NCBI RefSeq assembly: GCF_000001735.4 | Contig: NC_003075.7 | Span: forward strand, 621,001 to 685,000 | Length of the DNA stretch: 64,000 bases | Source of the DNA: Arabidopsis thaliana | Lineage: Eukaryota > Streptophyta > Magnoliopsida > Brassicales > Brassicaceae | Direction: 5' to 3' | Shown here: positions 31,201 through 43,002 of the stretch, piece by piece | Position numbering within the stretch: position 1 is the first letter of the stretch | Layout: each line of letters opens with the position of its first letter | Made by a program: the position numbers and the translations under genes | Notes under the pieces: generated by a model | What the model was told of the DNA's origin: nothing | The model's database searches: none | Seen by the model: the letters and a program-made list of their open reading frames with translations, nothing else

Positions 31201-34200
31201 TAAGAGTACTAATATTAAGCCGACAAAAAAAAACATTACTTCGCTTTAATGATATAATATTAAAGCTGCATTGTTTTTGAGATACGTAGGACCCCAAGCG
31301 AAGAAGCAGAGATATGATGATAACAATAAGGCATGATATGATAATGATGTTCATCATGATACTGATGATGATGATTTATTAATTATTATGATATGATCAT
31401 TATTTTATCAGCCTCACGAGCGCGTGGATTCTACCAATTGGTCGTTGTTTTTTTAATCCTCTCAATCAGTCAACGGTCAACGATCGAGAAAGCCGCTTTC
31501 GTAATGAAAGCCACATTACAAAAAGCCAATTACAAATGTCAAATGAAAACAGATCAAAACGTTATAAATTATAGTAAATGCTAATTTTAAATTAAGTAAA
31601 TAATAAATAAATTAATTTGAAAATAAATCATCAAATATTAAATACATTTAATATTTGAATTCATATATATTTGATCCATTTTAATATCCTTAGACCCTAG
31701 TCATGGCTTACCCTAACTTTTTCATTAATTTTTTTTTAACTATTTAGATAAAATTAAAAAAATATTCATAAAATATCTTTTTCAAAAGGACGTAACATGA
31801 TCGAAGTCAAGGCTCAAATAGAATTTGGTTCCAACAGATGCTGACAAACAAATTGTACCTTGATATATTTTGATAAGAACACTTGTCATGATAAGAACAA
31901 TGTTATCGTTGCTTCCCATCCATGGTATTTTTCTTCCAATTATTCTGCTTGTTTTGCCCATGTGGTGGCTTAAATTTCTATTCTACTATATATATATATA
32001 TAATTAAAAGAATGATTATTAGGCTAAACAAACGTACATCTTATTATATAATCAAAAGTCTTAGTTTCTTATTATTAAACTAAAGAGATTATTAAAGTAA
32101 AGAGAGAAAGAGTTCGGGAAAAATTACGTACCTTTCTAATAATAAAGTTAGGATAACTCTTTTTAGGATGGTCTTTTTCTGTTTTTTTTGGTCAAGGAGG
32201 ATGGATCTATTATGTGTAGGAAAGTTCGATTTATCTATTTTTTATATATATAACCAATTACATCTGTATAGCAAAGCAATAATAGATATAATGATGAGAG
32301 ATTGACATTCATAATTTTACTATAAAAATATCTATTATATTTGAAAACATATGTATAACTAAATGAGTGAATATAATATAACTCTTTAAAATACTATAAA
32401 TATATATTTACTAAAATTAAAAATTCAGAATATGTACCGTATACCTGTTGTGTCATATCTTTCAATTTTGCAAAATTTTCGTCGTTTCAAAATTGAAAAT
32501 TTTCGAGGGATATTTTACAAAATTGTTGATCGATCATTTTGATTGTTGTTCTTTCTGTTAGTATCATCTAAAATTTATGATCGGAGATCTTGTAGTTCTT
32601 ATTGCAATTATACATATTAAAGTTGCAAATTTAGATAAAGCGTCCTTCACATATTTGAGCTCCAAACTTTTCATTAAGAGAATGATGGAGATCGAGACCC
32701 TTGAATTATATTGTCCGTTTAAAAAAATAAAAATAAAAGTAAATAAGAGAATATTTAGGATTAAAATCTTAAAAATTATCTTTTCATCAAGTAGGAGGAA
32801 ATTTATTCTCATGAGCACATTCACTTGGGCTTTTCAGGATAAATGGTAATGAATCAACTCTTTTTTGAATTTCTTCCTTCCCACTTTTTTGTTAGACGTA
32901 CCACCGTTCGACGATAGCATCGTTTTTTTATTGAGTTGATCTATTATTATATAATCTTTGTTGGTTTTTTGAACTATTCATGATGATAGCTATTCTGAAT
33001 TTTGTTTTAAAAAATTCGAAGCGTAAGTAAATACAAACAACAACCAAGAATAATTTTTTCAAACGTAAGCACAGTATAATTAGTAAATGTAAACAATAAT
33101 CATGAATAACTTTTCAAACGTAAGCATAGTATAATACGTATTCTAGCCAACGTAACAAAGAATAATATTTCTAATGCATGCATGATACAATAAGAGATTA
33201 TTTATTTGTTATATAGAGGTGGATGTTTACCTTTTTTGTGTGGGTAGAATAATGTATATACTTCTTTTTTATAATTGATAATTAATTGTAATATTTCTCT
33301 CTTTTTAATATTTGGTAAGATGAATTAGAATTAGTGTTAGCTTTTCTAATTTCTATTTTTATCTAATAAGATATTGAGAGTTGGTTAGTCTCGGTTATGA
33401 AGTTTGGTTCAAGTTGGTTTACTCAAATTCAGCATATTCCACAGATACTGCAAATATTCGAAGGTTGCGATCAACTCCGTAACAAAGGCAAAGATTGTTG
33501 TAACTAGTTAGATTGTACCTAGATTTCAGATTCTTGTTTAGAGTTAGCTATATATGTACGCTCGCGAACTATTTCTTAATACACAGAAATTCTCAGCCTC
33601 TGACTCTCTCTTTATAAGATACATATAATTTTTGTATAATTATCTTATTTAGTTTTTTAAAACAAATTTCCATGAAATATTTAACTTTTAAGGACAAAGT
33701 AATCATTTTTCCTTTCTTCTATAATTGATGTAAAATTTCCCTTTTTTAATATTTGGTAATTTGAATTAGAATTAGTGATTGTTTTTCTAATTTTTATTTT
33801 CACTATATAAGATGCATATTGTTTTTGTATATTTATATCTTATTTATTTTTTTCAATAAATTTCCATAAAATGTTTATTTTTTTAATGAGAAATTAATTT
33901 CCACATAATGTTTTTTCATGAATAAATATTTTATTTGACACGTGTCAAAATCTAAAATTGATAAAACTGTCACGTGTCATAATCTCGTGAGTTACTAACT
34001 TTTGAAACCGTACTTTATATAACAAGATGAAAGAGATCCAAGTTTCCTAAACTTAGATAAAACCAAATATAAATAATATATTTAGAGATAATGTTAAATT
34101 TCCTAAACTTTTAATATTAACATCCATCTTCTAGAATAATATATTCTTATCATTTGTTGATATTTTCATCTTACCGTCGATCTCCAGTTCTCTATATCTA

Positions 34201-34798
34201 TCCTCCGGCAAGCTCATACATGGTAACACGTATGAGATTGGACATGCCTTTAAAATACGGCTTTATACCCAGCAATCGGGTCATCGACATTTATACCCGG
34301 TCATAGGATCAAATCGGCTACAAATCGAGTCGTTTGGTCATTGATATTTATATCCGATCGTAGGGTTCAATTCTACATTTGTACCCGGTTGTGGAGTCAT
34401 CATATTCGTAGTTAACGAAGAACCACATGAAAAATACATTTTCGTAGTTATGTATCTTTATCTTTTTCAAATCACAAGTTTTGATCGTCTTTCAAACTTC
34501 CTATTCATGAAAAAACTTGTGTAGTAGTCATAATAAGTTAGTCATCCTTGGATCAGCATCGTATCCGTTGGACTCGTCACTTTTAGTAATTATTTTCTGT
34601 GGTCTCATCTTGCTCGTATTGAAGATGAAGACCGATGATGAGAAGAATCACGTACTATCATGGCGAATTGGTCATCTTCCTCACCACATAACACACACGT
34701 ATCTTCTTCTTCTTCTTTTTTTTCTTTTCTTTTTGAAAACAAAGCACAATCACATGCTTTAGAAAACATCTTCATCCGAACTATATTCTATATCGATT
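31201..34798. other. AT-rich intergenic, transposon-derived in part
   Basis: No gene was recognised over 3.6 kb. A segment at about 33370-33610, ending TTCTTAATACACAGAAATTC, resembles a copia-type LTR fragment. A set of degenerate repeats with TTTATACCCGG lies at 34270-34400. The overlapping plus and minus frames at 32564-32849 are AT-rich and unconvincing. Confidence 0.4.
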
Positions 34799-35276
34799 TG
34801 TTGATAGAGAGCGGAAACTAAATAACGGATAAGAACACAAGATCTCTAACAAAACTTGGATTCACGAACGGATCTTGCTTAGAACGTCGAAACTTGACGA
34901 AGAAACAATAGGGATAAAGTCGAGATCGGTAGCGATATCGACGAGGTTTTGCAAGTCCTCCTTGCAGGGCTTGAACACAAGCTCTTAGAGTTGAGAGTTC
35001 TCCTCTCTAGGCTTTACACAAAGCTCTCTTAAAACTATTTTATTCGAGAATCAAAACTAATTACGATAATAGATTACATCTTTTTAAATAAGAGAAAGAT
35101 AATGAAAACCCTAGCCATAAGAAGAAACAAACTAATACAATCACTTAAAGCCCACATAAAACTAAACCCAAATGAACAATCTCTTCGAACTTGAAGAATA
35201 CCGGAGGCACGATTGTCTTGAAGATGCGCTGCATCATTTGTTCATGTCATCTTTTGTAGTGGTGGTGACATCAACA
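34799..35276. mobile_element. Probable solo LTR (TGTTGAT...ATCAACA)
   Basis: This is a 478-bp stretch of higher GC than its surroundings, bounded by the inverted termini TGTTGAT and ATCAACA. It contains transcript-like signals typical of LTRs. The 5-bp flanks (CGATT, AATCA) do not match, so the target duplication is lost or the borders are slightly off. It lies just downstream of the NAC067 3' end. Confidence 0.45.
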
Positions 35277-35406
35277 AATCAATAACGAAATTTTGGAATC
35301 ATCAATCCCTCTTTTGTTTTGTATATTTTTTTTCCCCATATCCCAAGGAAACAAGTGTTATAACCCAAAAATTTTATCCGTTGTAACCCAAAATGCATTC
35401 TGATAA

Positions 35407-38178
35407 TCATCCCGGTAAGAAAGACGTTAGTTGATGCACGTTAAGGTTATTGTTATTGTTGTTGTCGCTGAAAAAGGTGGCTGCGATAAATCCCTCCCAC
35501 TCAGAGAGAATGAGATCCTCTTGTTGGGCGATCATTGGGATTGTCAAGTCATTCATAATAGACAAACCATCCATGTTTTCTTCATTGGCAAACAAATATT
35601 CAACCGGCTCTCGATCAACATGTCTCAATCCACGTATAAACTCATCATCATTCGGAGCTAAGTGAGGACCTTGTGGCTCCTCTTGTTGGTTCATTGGTTC
35701 TATCAAATCATCTACAGACATACCCAAGAGATTTTCTTTACCTGGCTGCTCAACCTGAAGCTGTAAAAAGAGACAACAACAAGTAAAGACACAGGTTGAT
35801 AGTAATGAATCATAATGAAACATCTCAGAAACTGGACTCACCTCAGGTTCCGGTTCTCCGTTAATCGCTATGACGGTATGCGAATCGGATACCAAAGAGG
35901 GACTTGGCTCATATGAAATTTCTGCAGCTTCACCCTTATACTTTACTTGGCAGACAACATATTTCCTCTGAACAAATTCCAAAAGGTGCACACATCAATC
36001 ACAAGCTTTGGTAGAAGCAAAAACACTCTTGACAACATATTGAGACTCTTTAAACAACAACAATAACACAGAACCTCAAATTAAACTAGATGTTTACTAA
36101 ACAAATTCCAAAGGTTTCACACACACATGAGTCCAGAGCCGTGCCAATGGTTTTTAAGAACATAGGCGAAATAAAAGTTTATATTTAAAATTATTTTATT
36201 AGAAATATATTATTAAAAAATATCTTTTAGTGTTTAATTTTTTTTTATAAAAAATAAAAACGAATTCTAAGCAACTGCATAAATTGTTAGGGTATAAATC
36301 AAACAAATATGAATTATTCAGTGAATGGTAAGAATATAATTAAAAAAATGAATTTTTCAAATTTTAAAAATGTATAAAGTATAAACAAAAATAAATTTGA
36401 CATAATTTGATTAAAAAGGAAGTTGGTCAAAAACTAGAAGAGAAGAATCAATGAAGATTATGTAGTGGAAAGAAAAAGCAAGAACATGAGTAAATACAAA
36501 CACAAAATGCACGAAATTTAAGAAGAAATATTAACCTGGATTCCATTTGAGTTAATGATTGGCTTTAAAGTCAAGAAATACAGAAAACGTAAAATCATAA
36601 ACATATAAACAACACAATATTAAATATTCATAAAATCATAAATATGCACTCGTGCGAGCATCACCAACGCGTCTCGATTTCACTTTCTCATATAAATATA
36701 TTCATATTTTATTAATAAATATTTTAGGTAAACTAATTATATTAGGACATGTGTGAGAAACGTTTATTAAAATCTTTCCCTTTCTCCTCATTTTCCTATT
36801 TTTTCTTTATAAAACAAAAGAGAGAACATGGAGTTGGAAATGGCGTACGTACGTGTTCCGTACACGTGAGGGGCAGTTATATATTGGGTTTGTATTGCCC
36901 TCAATTACTTTGTTTTCTTCTTATACGCTTTTTTGTTGTATAATACTATAATTTAAAGTCCACATAATCCCAAAATACATTAGAAAAACTCAATTTATTT
37001 TTGTTTTCTTTCTTAAAAATCCCATATTTCATCAAAAAATAACATTAAATCACTTTCGTTGACTTTAAAAAACTAATCAAATGCTTTAACAAGGTTCATT
37101 TTGTTAATAAAATTTGGATCATTTCGTATTTAATATTATTGCCCAGATAAATTTAATTCCTAAATCCGCTACTGATACATCAATCAAAGAACTCAATAAG
37201 AAACTTTGGTAAAAGCAAAAACACTCTAACAACAATGTTGGAATCTTTACACAACCACAGGCCTCAAAAATCCCTACAGAACCAAGAAATCAACAAGAAG
37301 AAGACTAAAATTAGCAGGATTCAAATGGAACATACAGAACCAAAAGAGCTCAGAAGGATTTGTTATACCTTATGATGAGGCAAGCAAGTGATGTGATACT
37401 CGTGCATAACCCAAGGAGTTCTAACTCCATGAGGACTCTTACCTTCATGGTACACAAGCGTCTTCTTAATCCCTATCACAACACCATTTCCTCTTTTATC
37501 CCTAATTTTCCGATCAACACCACTAGGTTTCCAAAACCCAGAACCTGTCGTCCTCTTCATTTTCATCTTATTCGGGTTCGTGTACTCAATCGGAGAGAAA
37601 AAGTACCACTCAAGATCTTCCGATTGGATCCTAGCTAACTCTGCAACAACAACAACAACAACAACAGCAAAAAAGAACCCAAATTTAGAAATGATTGATG
37701 ATGATACAGAGAGAGAGAAAGAGAGTGAGAAAGAAAGTGAGAAAAAGGGTGAGAAATTCAGCACAATAGCCTACTCATATTAAATGTTTTCGATTCTCCC
37801 TTGTTTTTACTTTTTTTGGCAAGGAACAATCGTTTGTATTAAGACTCTTGTAGCTTCTACAAGCCTTTTCATTTAATGAAAATTCACATATTTATCAAAA
37901 AAAAAAAAAAAGAGGGTGAGAAAGAGAGTGAGAGAGAGAATGAGAGAGAGAAAGAGAGAGAGACACACATAGATCGAGACAGCGAGAGAGAAAGAGTCAC
38001 AGAGAGAGAGAGAGAGATTACTAGGCAAATCCTTGCTGGGTTTGTGATTCAAGATGTTGATCTCGCTAATGGCTTCATCAACGAGCCAAGTCTTACCCAG
38101 AATTTTGTTCTTTAGGTAATGGTTTATCACTTCCTCTCCCGTCGGACTAAATCTATACCCAGTCGGATCTTTCATCAT
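35407..38178 (-). CDS. NAC067: NAC transcription factor NAC067, without membrane anchor
   Basis: Four exons (38178-38022, 37640-37369, 35967-35842, 35760-35407) give 302 aa. The NAC domain covers about residues 4-146: it begins [20 protein letters not shown], continues through WYFFSP and GSGFWKPSGVDR and ends [13 protein letters not shown]. It should bind CGT/A-core DNA as a dimer. The acidic activation-like region (about 190-290) is very close to NAC068. Relative to NAC068 the frame is lost after VHQLT by a TCTT duplication, giving SFLPG and a stop. The exons for the C-terminal transmembrane tether are missing downstream. The product, if made, would be soluble and nuclear. Intron 1 carries a LINE tail and intron 2 a 1.04-kb insertion. 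Possibly a decaying gene. Confidence 0.88.
36129..37172. mobile_element. Insertion in NAC067 intron 2 (probable hAT-like)
   Basis: Alignment with intron 2 of NAC068 (50745-51096) shows that about 1.04 kb is present only in NAC067. The insert begins near CAGAGCCGTGCC and ends near AAATCCGCTACTG. These resemble hAT ends (CAG...CTG), but the termini match poorly and I see no clear 8-bp target duplication. The interior is AT-rich, without a transposase. Confidence 0.55.
37747..37923 (+). mobile_element. 5'-truncated LINE tail in NAC067 intron 1
   Basis: The repeat GGGTGAGAAA (37747-37756 and 37914-37923) flanks about 155 bp that ends in TTTATCA and an A-tract. NAC068 intron 1 lacks this segment. 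This is the expected structure of a short 5'-truncated non-LTR insertion. Orientation is opposite to NAC067. Confidence 0.7.
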
Positions 38179-38345
38179 CTTTTTAAAATAGAAACAGATC
38201 GAAAAGAAACAAAATGATCAAAATTCCCGGGTTCCCGGGATTAGGGTTTGAGTGAAGTTTTTTCGGCTTCTCTCTCTCTGTGTTTTTCTTTCTTTTTCAA
38301 ATACAAGTAGGAAGTGATTGATGAAAGAGATAGCGAGCGACGGTG

Positions 38346-38354
38346 GTATTTATA
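38346..38354 (-). promoter_or_regulatory. TATA box of NAC067
   Basis: TATAAATAC on the minus strand lies about 170 bp before the NAC067 ATG. NAC068 has the same sequence at 51813-51821 in the corresponding place. Confidence 0.6.
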
Positions 38355-38447
38355 GAAAATGATTGACGGTAATTTTTTTTTCAGTAAAACCAATTTGTAG
38401 TAATTTCTCACATTTTGACGGTGGTATTTGTAGTAATTGTCGAAAAC

Positions 38448-38450
<3 letters not shown>

Positions 38451-38544
<94 letters not shown>

Positions 38545-38545
38545 C
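38451..38545. repeat. (CT)n/(GA)n microsatellite upstream of NAC067
   Basis: About 47 CT units with one interruption (TCTTTCTC) lie about 100 bp upstream of the NAC067 TATA box. Other purine-rich tracts lie in intron 1 (about 37912-38015). NAC068 lacks the large expansion. Confidence 0.95.
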
Positions 38546-38614
38546 TTATAATTATTTTTTAGTGTGCGTAAGAAATCAACATGGATCAGCAAAATGCATT
38601 TACTCTCTTTCTCT

Positions 38615-38850
38615 CCAAAGTCAGCCTCAAATATTTTTTTGGACGTTTACGTTTAGTAATTAAACAAATAATGTAATGATTTGGAAAGAGTTAATGTTTC
38701 TATAAAAGTCTCTTGTAAAGCCTCCAAAGTCAGCCTCAAATATTATATGACCAAAAAATCTCTTGTAAAGTACTCCCTAGTAATTAAAATGGAATCTGCA
38801 ACTAATGTAATGATTTGGAAAGAGTTAATGTTTCTATAAAAGTCTCCCTA
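38615..38850. repeat. Duplicated segment upstream of NAC067
   Basis: TAATGTAATGATTTGGAAAG and the following ~25 bp occur at 38669 and 38805. CCAAAGTCAGCCTCAAATAT occurs at 38615 and 38727. This indicates a local duplication of about 110-136 bp. Confidence 0.75.
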
Positions 38851-39439
38851 TTAAAGTCTCCCTAGTAATTAAAATTAATTTAATATTGTTTAGCCATGAC
38901 TCATACACGGGCCGGCCCTGGTTGAAAATCAAGCCTCTCCTAAGTAATATGACTCATCACTCTCAATTTCATCTCTTGCTTGGGTCTTCTTAATCAGGTC
39001 AATTTCGTTTGTTCATTTGTGGTTTATGTTAGTTTCATTTCCTTTTCATACCTTTTTAGGGAAAAATAGAAATCCTAAGTATATTCAATGGACTCACGCA
39101 CTGACGCACATATTTGTGATTTTTTTTATAGGAGAATAAGGACTTGCAGATTTGAGATTGTTGAACGTAACTACTCACTAGACCAAACAATATAAATAGT
39201 AATTGGACCAATAGAGGCTTCTGGGATACTTCAACTTCTAAATTTAAGGTGATTACCTATGTAATTTCCAGCATTTTAGGAAATTATTTTCTAGATCGTA
39301 TTTGTTAATTTGCTTAGAATTTCTATAAGAGTTTTTACTTTTTCCTTACAATTCCTTTATTCACTTTGTCCATATATTTTGTTTTGATCAGGTAAGCCAG
39401 TGGCACATCTGGAGGGTTAGTTGAGGTTAACTATATATC

Positions 39440-39610
39440 ATACACATTTTCATCATATATTTTAGCTTCATTCTCGGAGCTTCGAACGTAAGCATACAGC
39501 TCTTTCCATGCAGCTTTATTCCTATTTTTGATCTTTCGGAAATTTATTGCAGCGACGATGGAGGACAACCTCGCGTTATTAGCGCATCCACATCCGGCAT
39601 CCCTAAACCT
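39440..39610 (-). repeat. NAC upstream block, copy at NAC067 (interrupted by SADHU nearby)
   Basis: It contains TCTCGGAGCTTCGAACG, CTTTCGGAAATTTATTG and a GCGTTATTA stretch that parallel 45454-45540 and 52372-52500. The continuation CAATATAGTACTACT is at 39751-39767 and is where the SADHU element is inserted. Confidence 0.7.
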
Positions 39611-39767
39611 TAAATTTAAAGACACTCTCTGTTTAGAATTAGATGTAAATGAATACACTTCCATTAATTACTTTCTTTTTTTTAATTAGTTTAAAATTTT
39701 AACTCATAAAATATGTATAATGAGGATGCTGATCTTACTCTCTCTACTGCAATATAGTACTACTACT

Positions 39768-40691
39768 GAAGTCTTTCATCACATTTCCATTTTTCTCTCT
39801 TCCATAAAACCCAAAAGAAACTAGGAAGAGGAAGGACAATCGTTCCCAAAAAAACCTCTCTTCTCTCTCCTCACTGTAACAAATTTTTAGATCTAGATCT
39901 GCTTTTCTCGGTGCCTTTGATCTTCATCTCTTTGGCTTTGCTTTGAAATTTCAGGGGTGAACAAGATGCCTTCTCCGTTGGCAGTGGTGTGGTTTTTCTC
40001 TCCTTCGATGTAGTTGTGGATCCGATGTGTTGGAAGTAGAGAGTTGCTACGATTCCCTTCGGTTGTGGACGCCGGTTGGTGTAGCGATTTCTTCTCGTGG
40101 CTCAGCCGTCGTGTCGGCCTCTGCAACTACGGCGGAAGTCGATCGAGAGAAGGTGGGTAGTGCCAATTCGCCATGGAGGTTAACGGTGGATCTTCCTAGA
40201 TTTGTTGGCTGTCGCGGATTCAGTGTGTTTGGGTGTTTCGCTTGAGCCTTGGGCCTCAAACACCACCGTGACTTGCTTCCTCTTGGCCGGTTGAAGGTTT
40301 TTTGTTCGGTAAATCGGAGATTCGTTGGATTGGGAAAGAGGGGTTATGTTTGATTGTCGGCTTGCTAGGTACGGGAGCTAACAACGGCGTGCCGTGATGT
40401 CGGAGGGTTGACCATGCCGAGAGATTTGTGGTGGAAACGGTTGGTCGCGGGAAAAGGAATAGTAGCGGAAGTCGGATGCTTCCTCTCTGTTTACTAGATA
40501 CTTCGATCTGCTGCAAAGCTGTGGTTCTCGCATCCGTCGGTGCTAATGGTCGGTTTCTCTGCGTCACGGTGTCACTAGGGCAAGATCCTCTTTTCCGGTC
40601 CCGACAGATTTTTTCGTTTTTCCTTTGTCTCTGGTTTTCTTTGTAAACCAAAGCCCAGCCCAATTTTGTGGGTTCTATAACTAATAAAAGG

Positions 40692-40722
<31 letters not shown>
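39768..40722 (+). mobile_element. SADHU non-coding retroelement (SADHU5-1)
   Basis: This is a 955-bp GC-richer segment with no long frame. It ends in AATAAAAGGCC and a run of about 25 A. It is flanked by the 12-bp duplication AGTACTACTACT (39756-39767 and 40723-40734). SADHU elements are short, intronless, non-coding, polyadenylated retroelements known as natural epialleles in Arabidopsis. Position and structure fit the member recalled between At4g01520 and the next NAC gene. It inserted into a copy of the NAC upstream block. Confidence 0.85.
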
Positions 40723-40723
<1 letters not shown>

Positions 40724-40734
40724 GTACTACTACT

Positions 40735-43002
40735 AATGTTATCTATTTTCTATAATATGTTTCTATTAGTATTAAGCTTTTTAAAGTGAAATTTCTGTTT
40801 ATGTAATTTTCTATGAAAATTTACAAAAACAAGAACAAGGTTTATATCTATATACACGTTTTTAGTAAGGATTTTGGGTTGAAAAATCATTTATCAATTT
40901 CCTATTTATATAGTTAGTCCTTACAAATTCAATCAGACAAAATATTTTCATTAAAACAATGAACAAATTTTTGATCAACAATTTAGATATTGCATTAATT
41001 TCTTGCTTAAAAATAGATATTATTAAGTACTACTTAAAAATATTGCATAATTACTCCCTTAAAACTCGACGAAATTCATTAATGATTAATTCCTAATTAG
41101 TAAAATTCGATACACAATTCTAACGAACCGTATCTATAATTTACTTGATTCAAAAATCATTATAGTTTTAAATGCTAATGAAATCTTACCAAAATTTATC
41201 CTTCTGTTATCAATTACAACAATAAATCCGGTTTGATTAGTAAATCCAAAAATTGCATATTTACAAATCGATTTAACGCTAAACAATTGCCATTAAAACT
41301 TTCCTTTATTATCGATAATATACATTCATTTCGAAATATATGAGAATATCAATAATTTGATTTTATATCAACTAACCATATCTAAATTTCTATTTATGTA
41401 AAATAAGTATATACTTGATTTTAAGGAATATTAGTGTCTCACAATATCATAATCTTACCACATCAAATTGTTTCACAAATCTTTGCCAATATTCTCGGAA
41501 TAATCTTTCTAAAATATCTCAACATAACTAATTGCTCTACACTACAAAATATTCATATATCAAATTTTATAGAAACTTTTAATTATTATTACAAATCGCA
41601 TTTACAACATATAACTAAAATATTCTAATTATGTATATTTTATTCCATTTTAGTTAAGATCGCGATTTAATTTTGCTTGCTCACCAAAAATATTGACCTA
41701 ATCATTCCAAACCTATATATATTATATGTTTTTATCTCTCATCACATTATCAAACACACACATCATGACATTCTTTTTTGGCTATTTTTTCGTACGTATT
41801 ACCCTTTTTTAAGAATATGATGTCAATGTATTGATGTTGATTTCTGTATAAACGAACACAATACTTGAGAATTGTGTATTTTTTTTTTCTTTTTGGTAAC
41901 GAGTGGTGTATTATTGTTCCAAACTATTTAAGTATTCATATATCAACGTTCTTTTATTTAACTGCTGTTTAATTTCCCCAAACGAAACAAAAACGGTTGA
42001 TATAACGTTGAAGTGGACATTAATTGGTAGTGAATATAACAAAAATAACTTAGTTATATAATATGATTCGACGACGTTAGGTTATTAAAAACATCTATAC
42101 GAATACGACGTAGACGAATAAGACACGGAGAGAAGGTGCTTTCCTTTGGCTCGGGGACACGTGGCCTTAGAAAGGGACCATTTACACAAAGAGAACTAGA
42201 GAAGAGTCACACCACTTCCTCGGCTCCTCCTCCGGACATCAAGCTGGGCCCGGCTTGTAGGTCCCCCACATAAGAACCTCGGTCCCATGGCTCCCACTTG
42301 TAACTTGTAACAAGACTCTCTCTCATGGTTTAGCACTTTAATTATTCATGGCACCTTGAGGTTTGAATTCAGTGTCATTAGGCTAGATATATTTTGTCTT
42401 TGTCGGCATGTGTTGGTATGTGTTTTTGGTTACCATCGGCCTAAACAAAGAACCTAACTAGCATACGACTTTGAGCCGATCGATTAATTCAGTTTCGGTT
42501 TCACGGATTATACAGAAAATAAAACCTATTCTAAATAGAACCGACTACTAATTTGTTTCGGTTCGTACATGATTTATTCGGTTATTAGCATTCAGTAGTT
42601 GTCATTAATTCTTTCCCTTATTATCTATCATATTGAACTCGTAATATATGAGAATATCTCAACATAATATCTTACTATAATATTTTCTGAAATATTCAAT
42701 CATAACCTCAATTTCTGTCAGTCCTCTTTTCATTTAATTAAACTGCTAAGATTTTCTCGCTTGAAATATTCTATGTAATCCAAGTCAAGCAACACATTTT
42801 TATCTCCCGCCCATCTAGAAGAATTCTGCATTTATTCACCGAGATTTATTCACTTCCATATCGAAAACATCCAATTACAGAAACAAATTTAAGACTACAG
42901 AACGATTATAATCAATCATATTCCAAAGTGAAAACGTTTAATACTCAATATTTTAGTTCAATATTCTCTACATATTCAAAATTTTAAAATTGTCTAAACC
43001 AA
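40735..43002. other. AT-rich intergenic with one GC-richer island
   Basis: Mostly very AT-rich, with no gene. An island at about 42105-42310 contains an ACGTGGCC G-box-like motif (about 42159) and runs such as GGGCCCGG, but no coding frame was recognised. Confidence 0.45.

Noticed and set aside
32564-32849. Overlapping frames of 86 and 90 codons on opposite strands
   Set aside because: Lys/Ile/Leu-rich translation of AT-rich DNA with no recognisable family.
38350-38663. Long frames encoding poly(Ser-Leu) or poly(Glu-Arg)
   Set aside because: They are translations of the CT/GA microsatellite.
40027-40663. Frames of 70-135 codons on both strands
   Set aside because: They lie inside the non-coding SADHU element. 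None has a recognisable domain.
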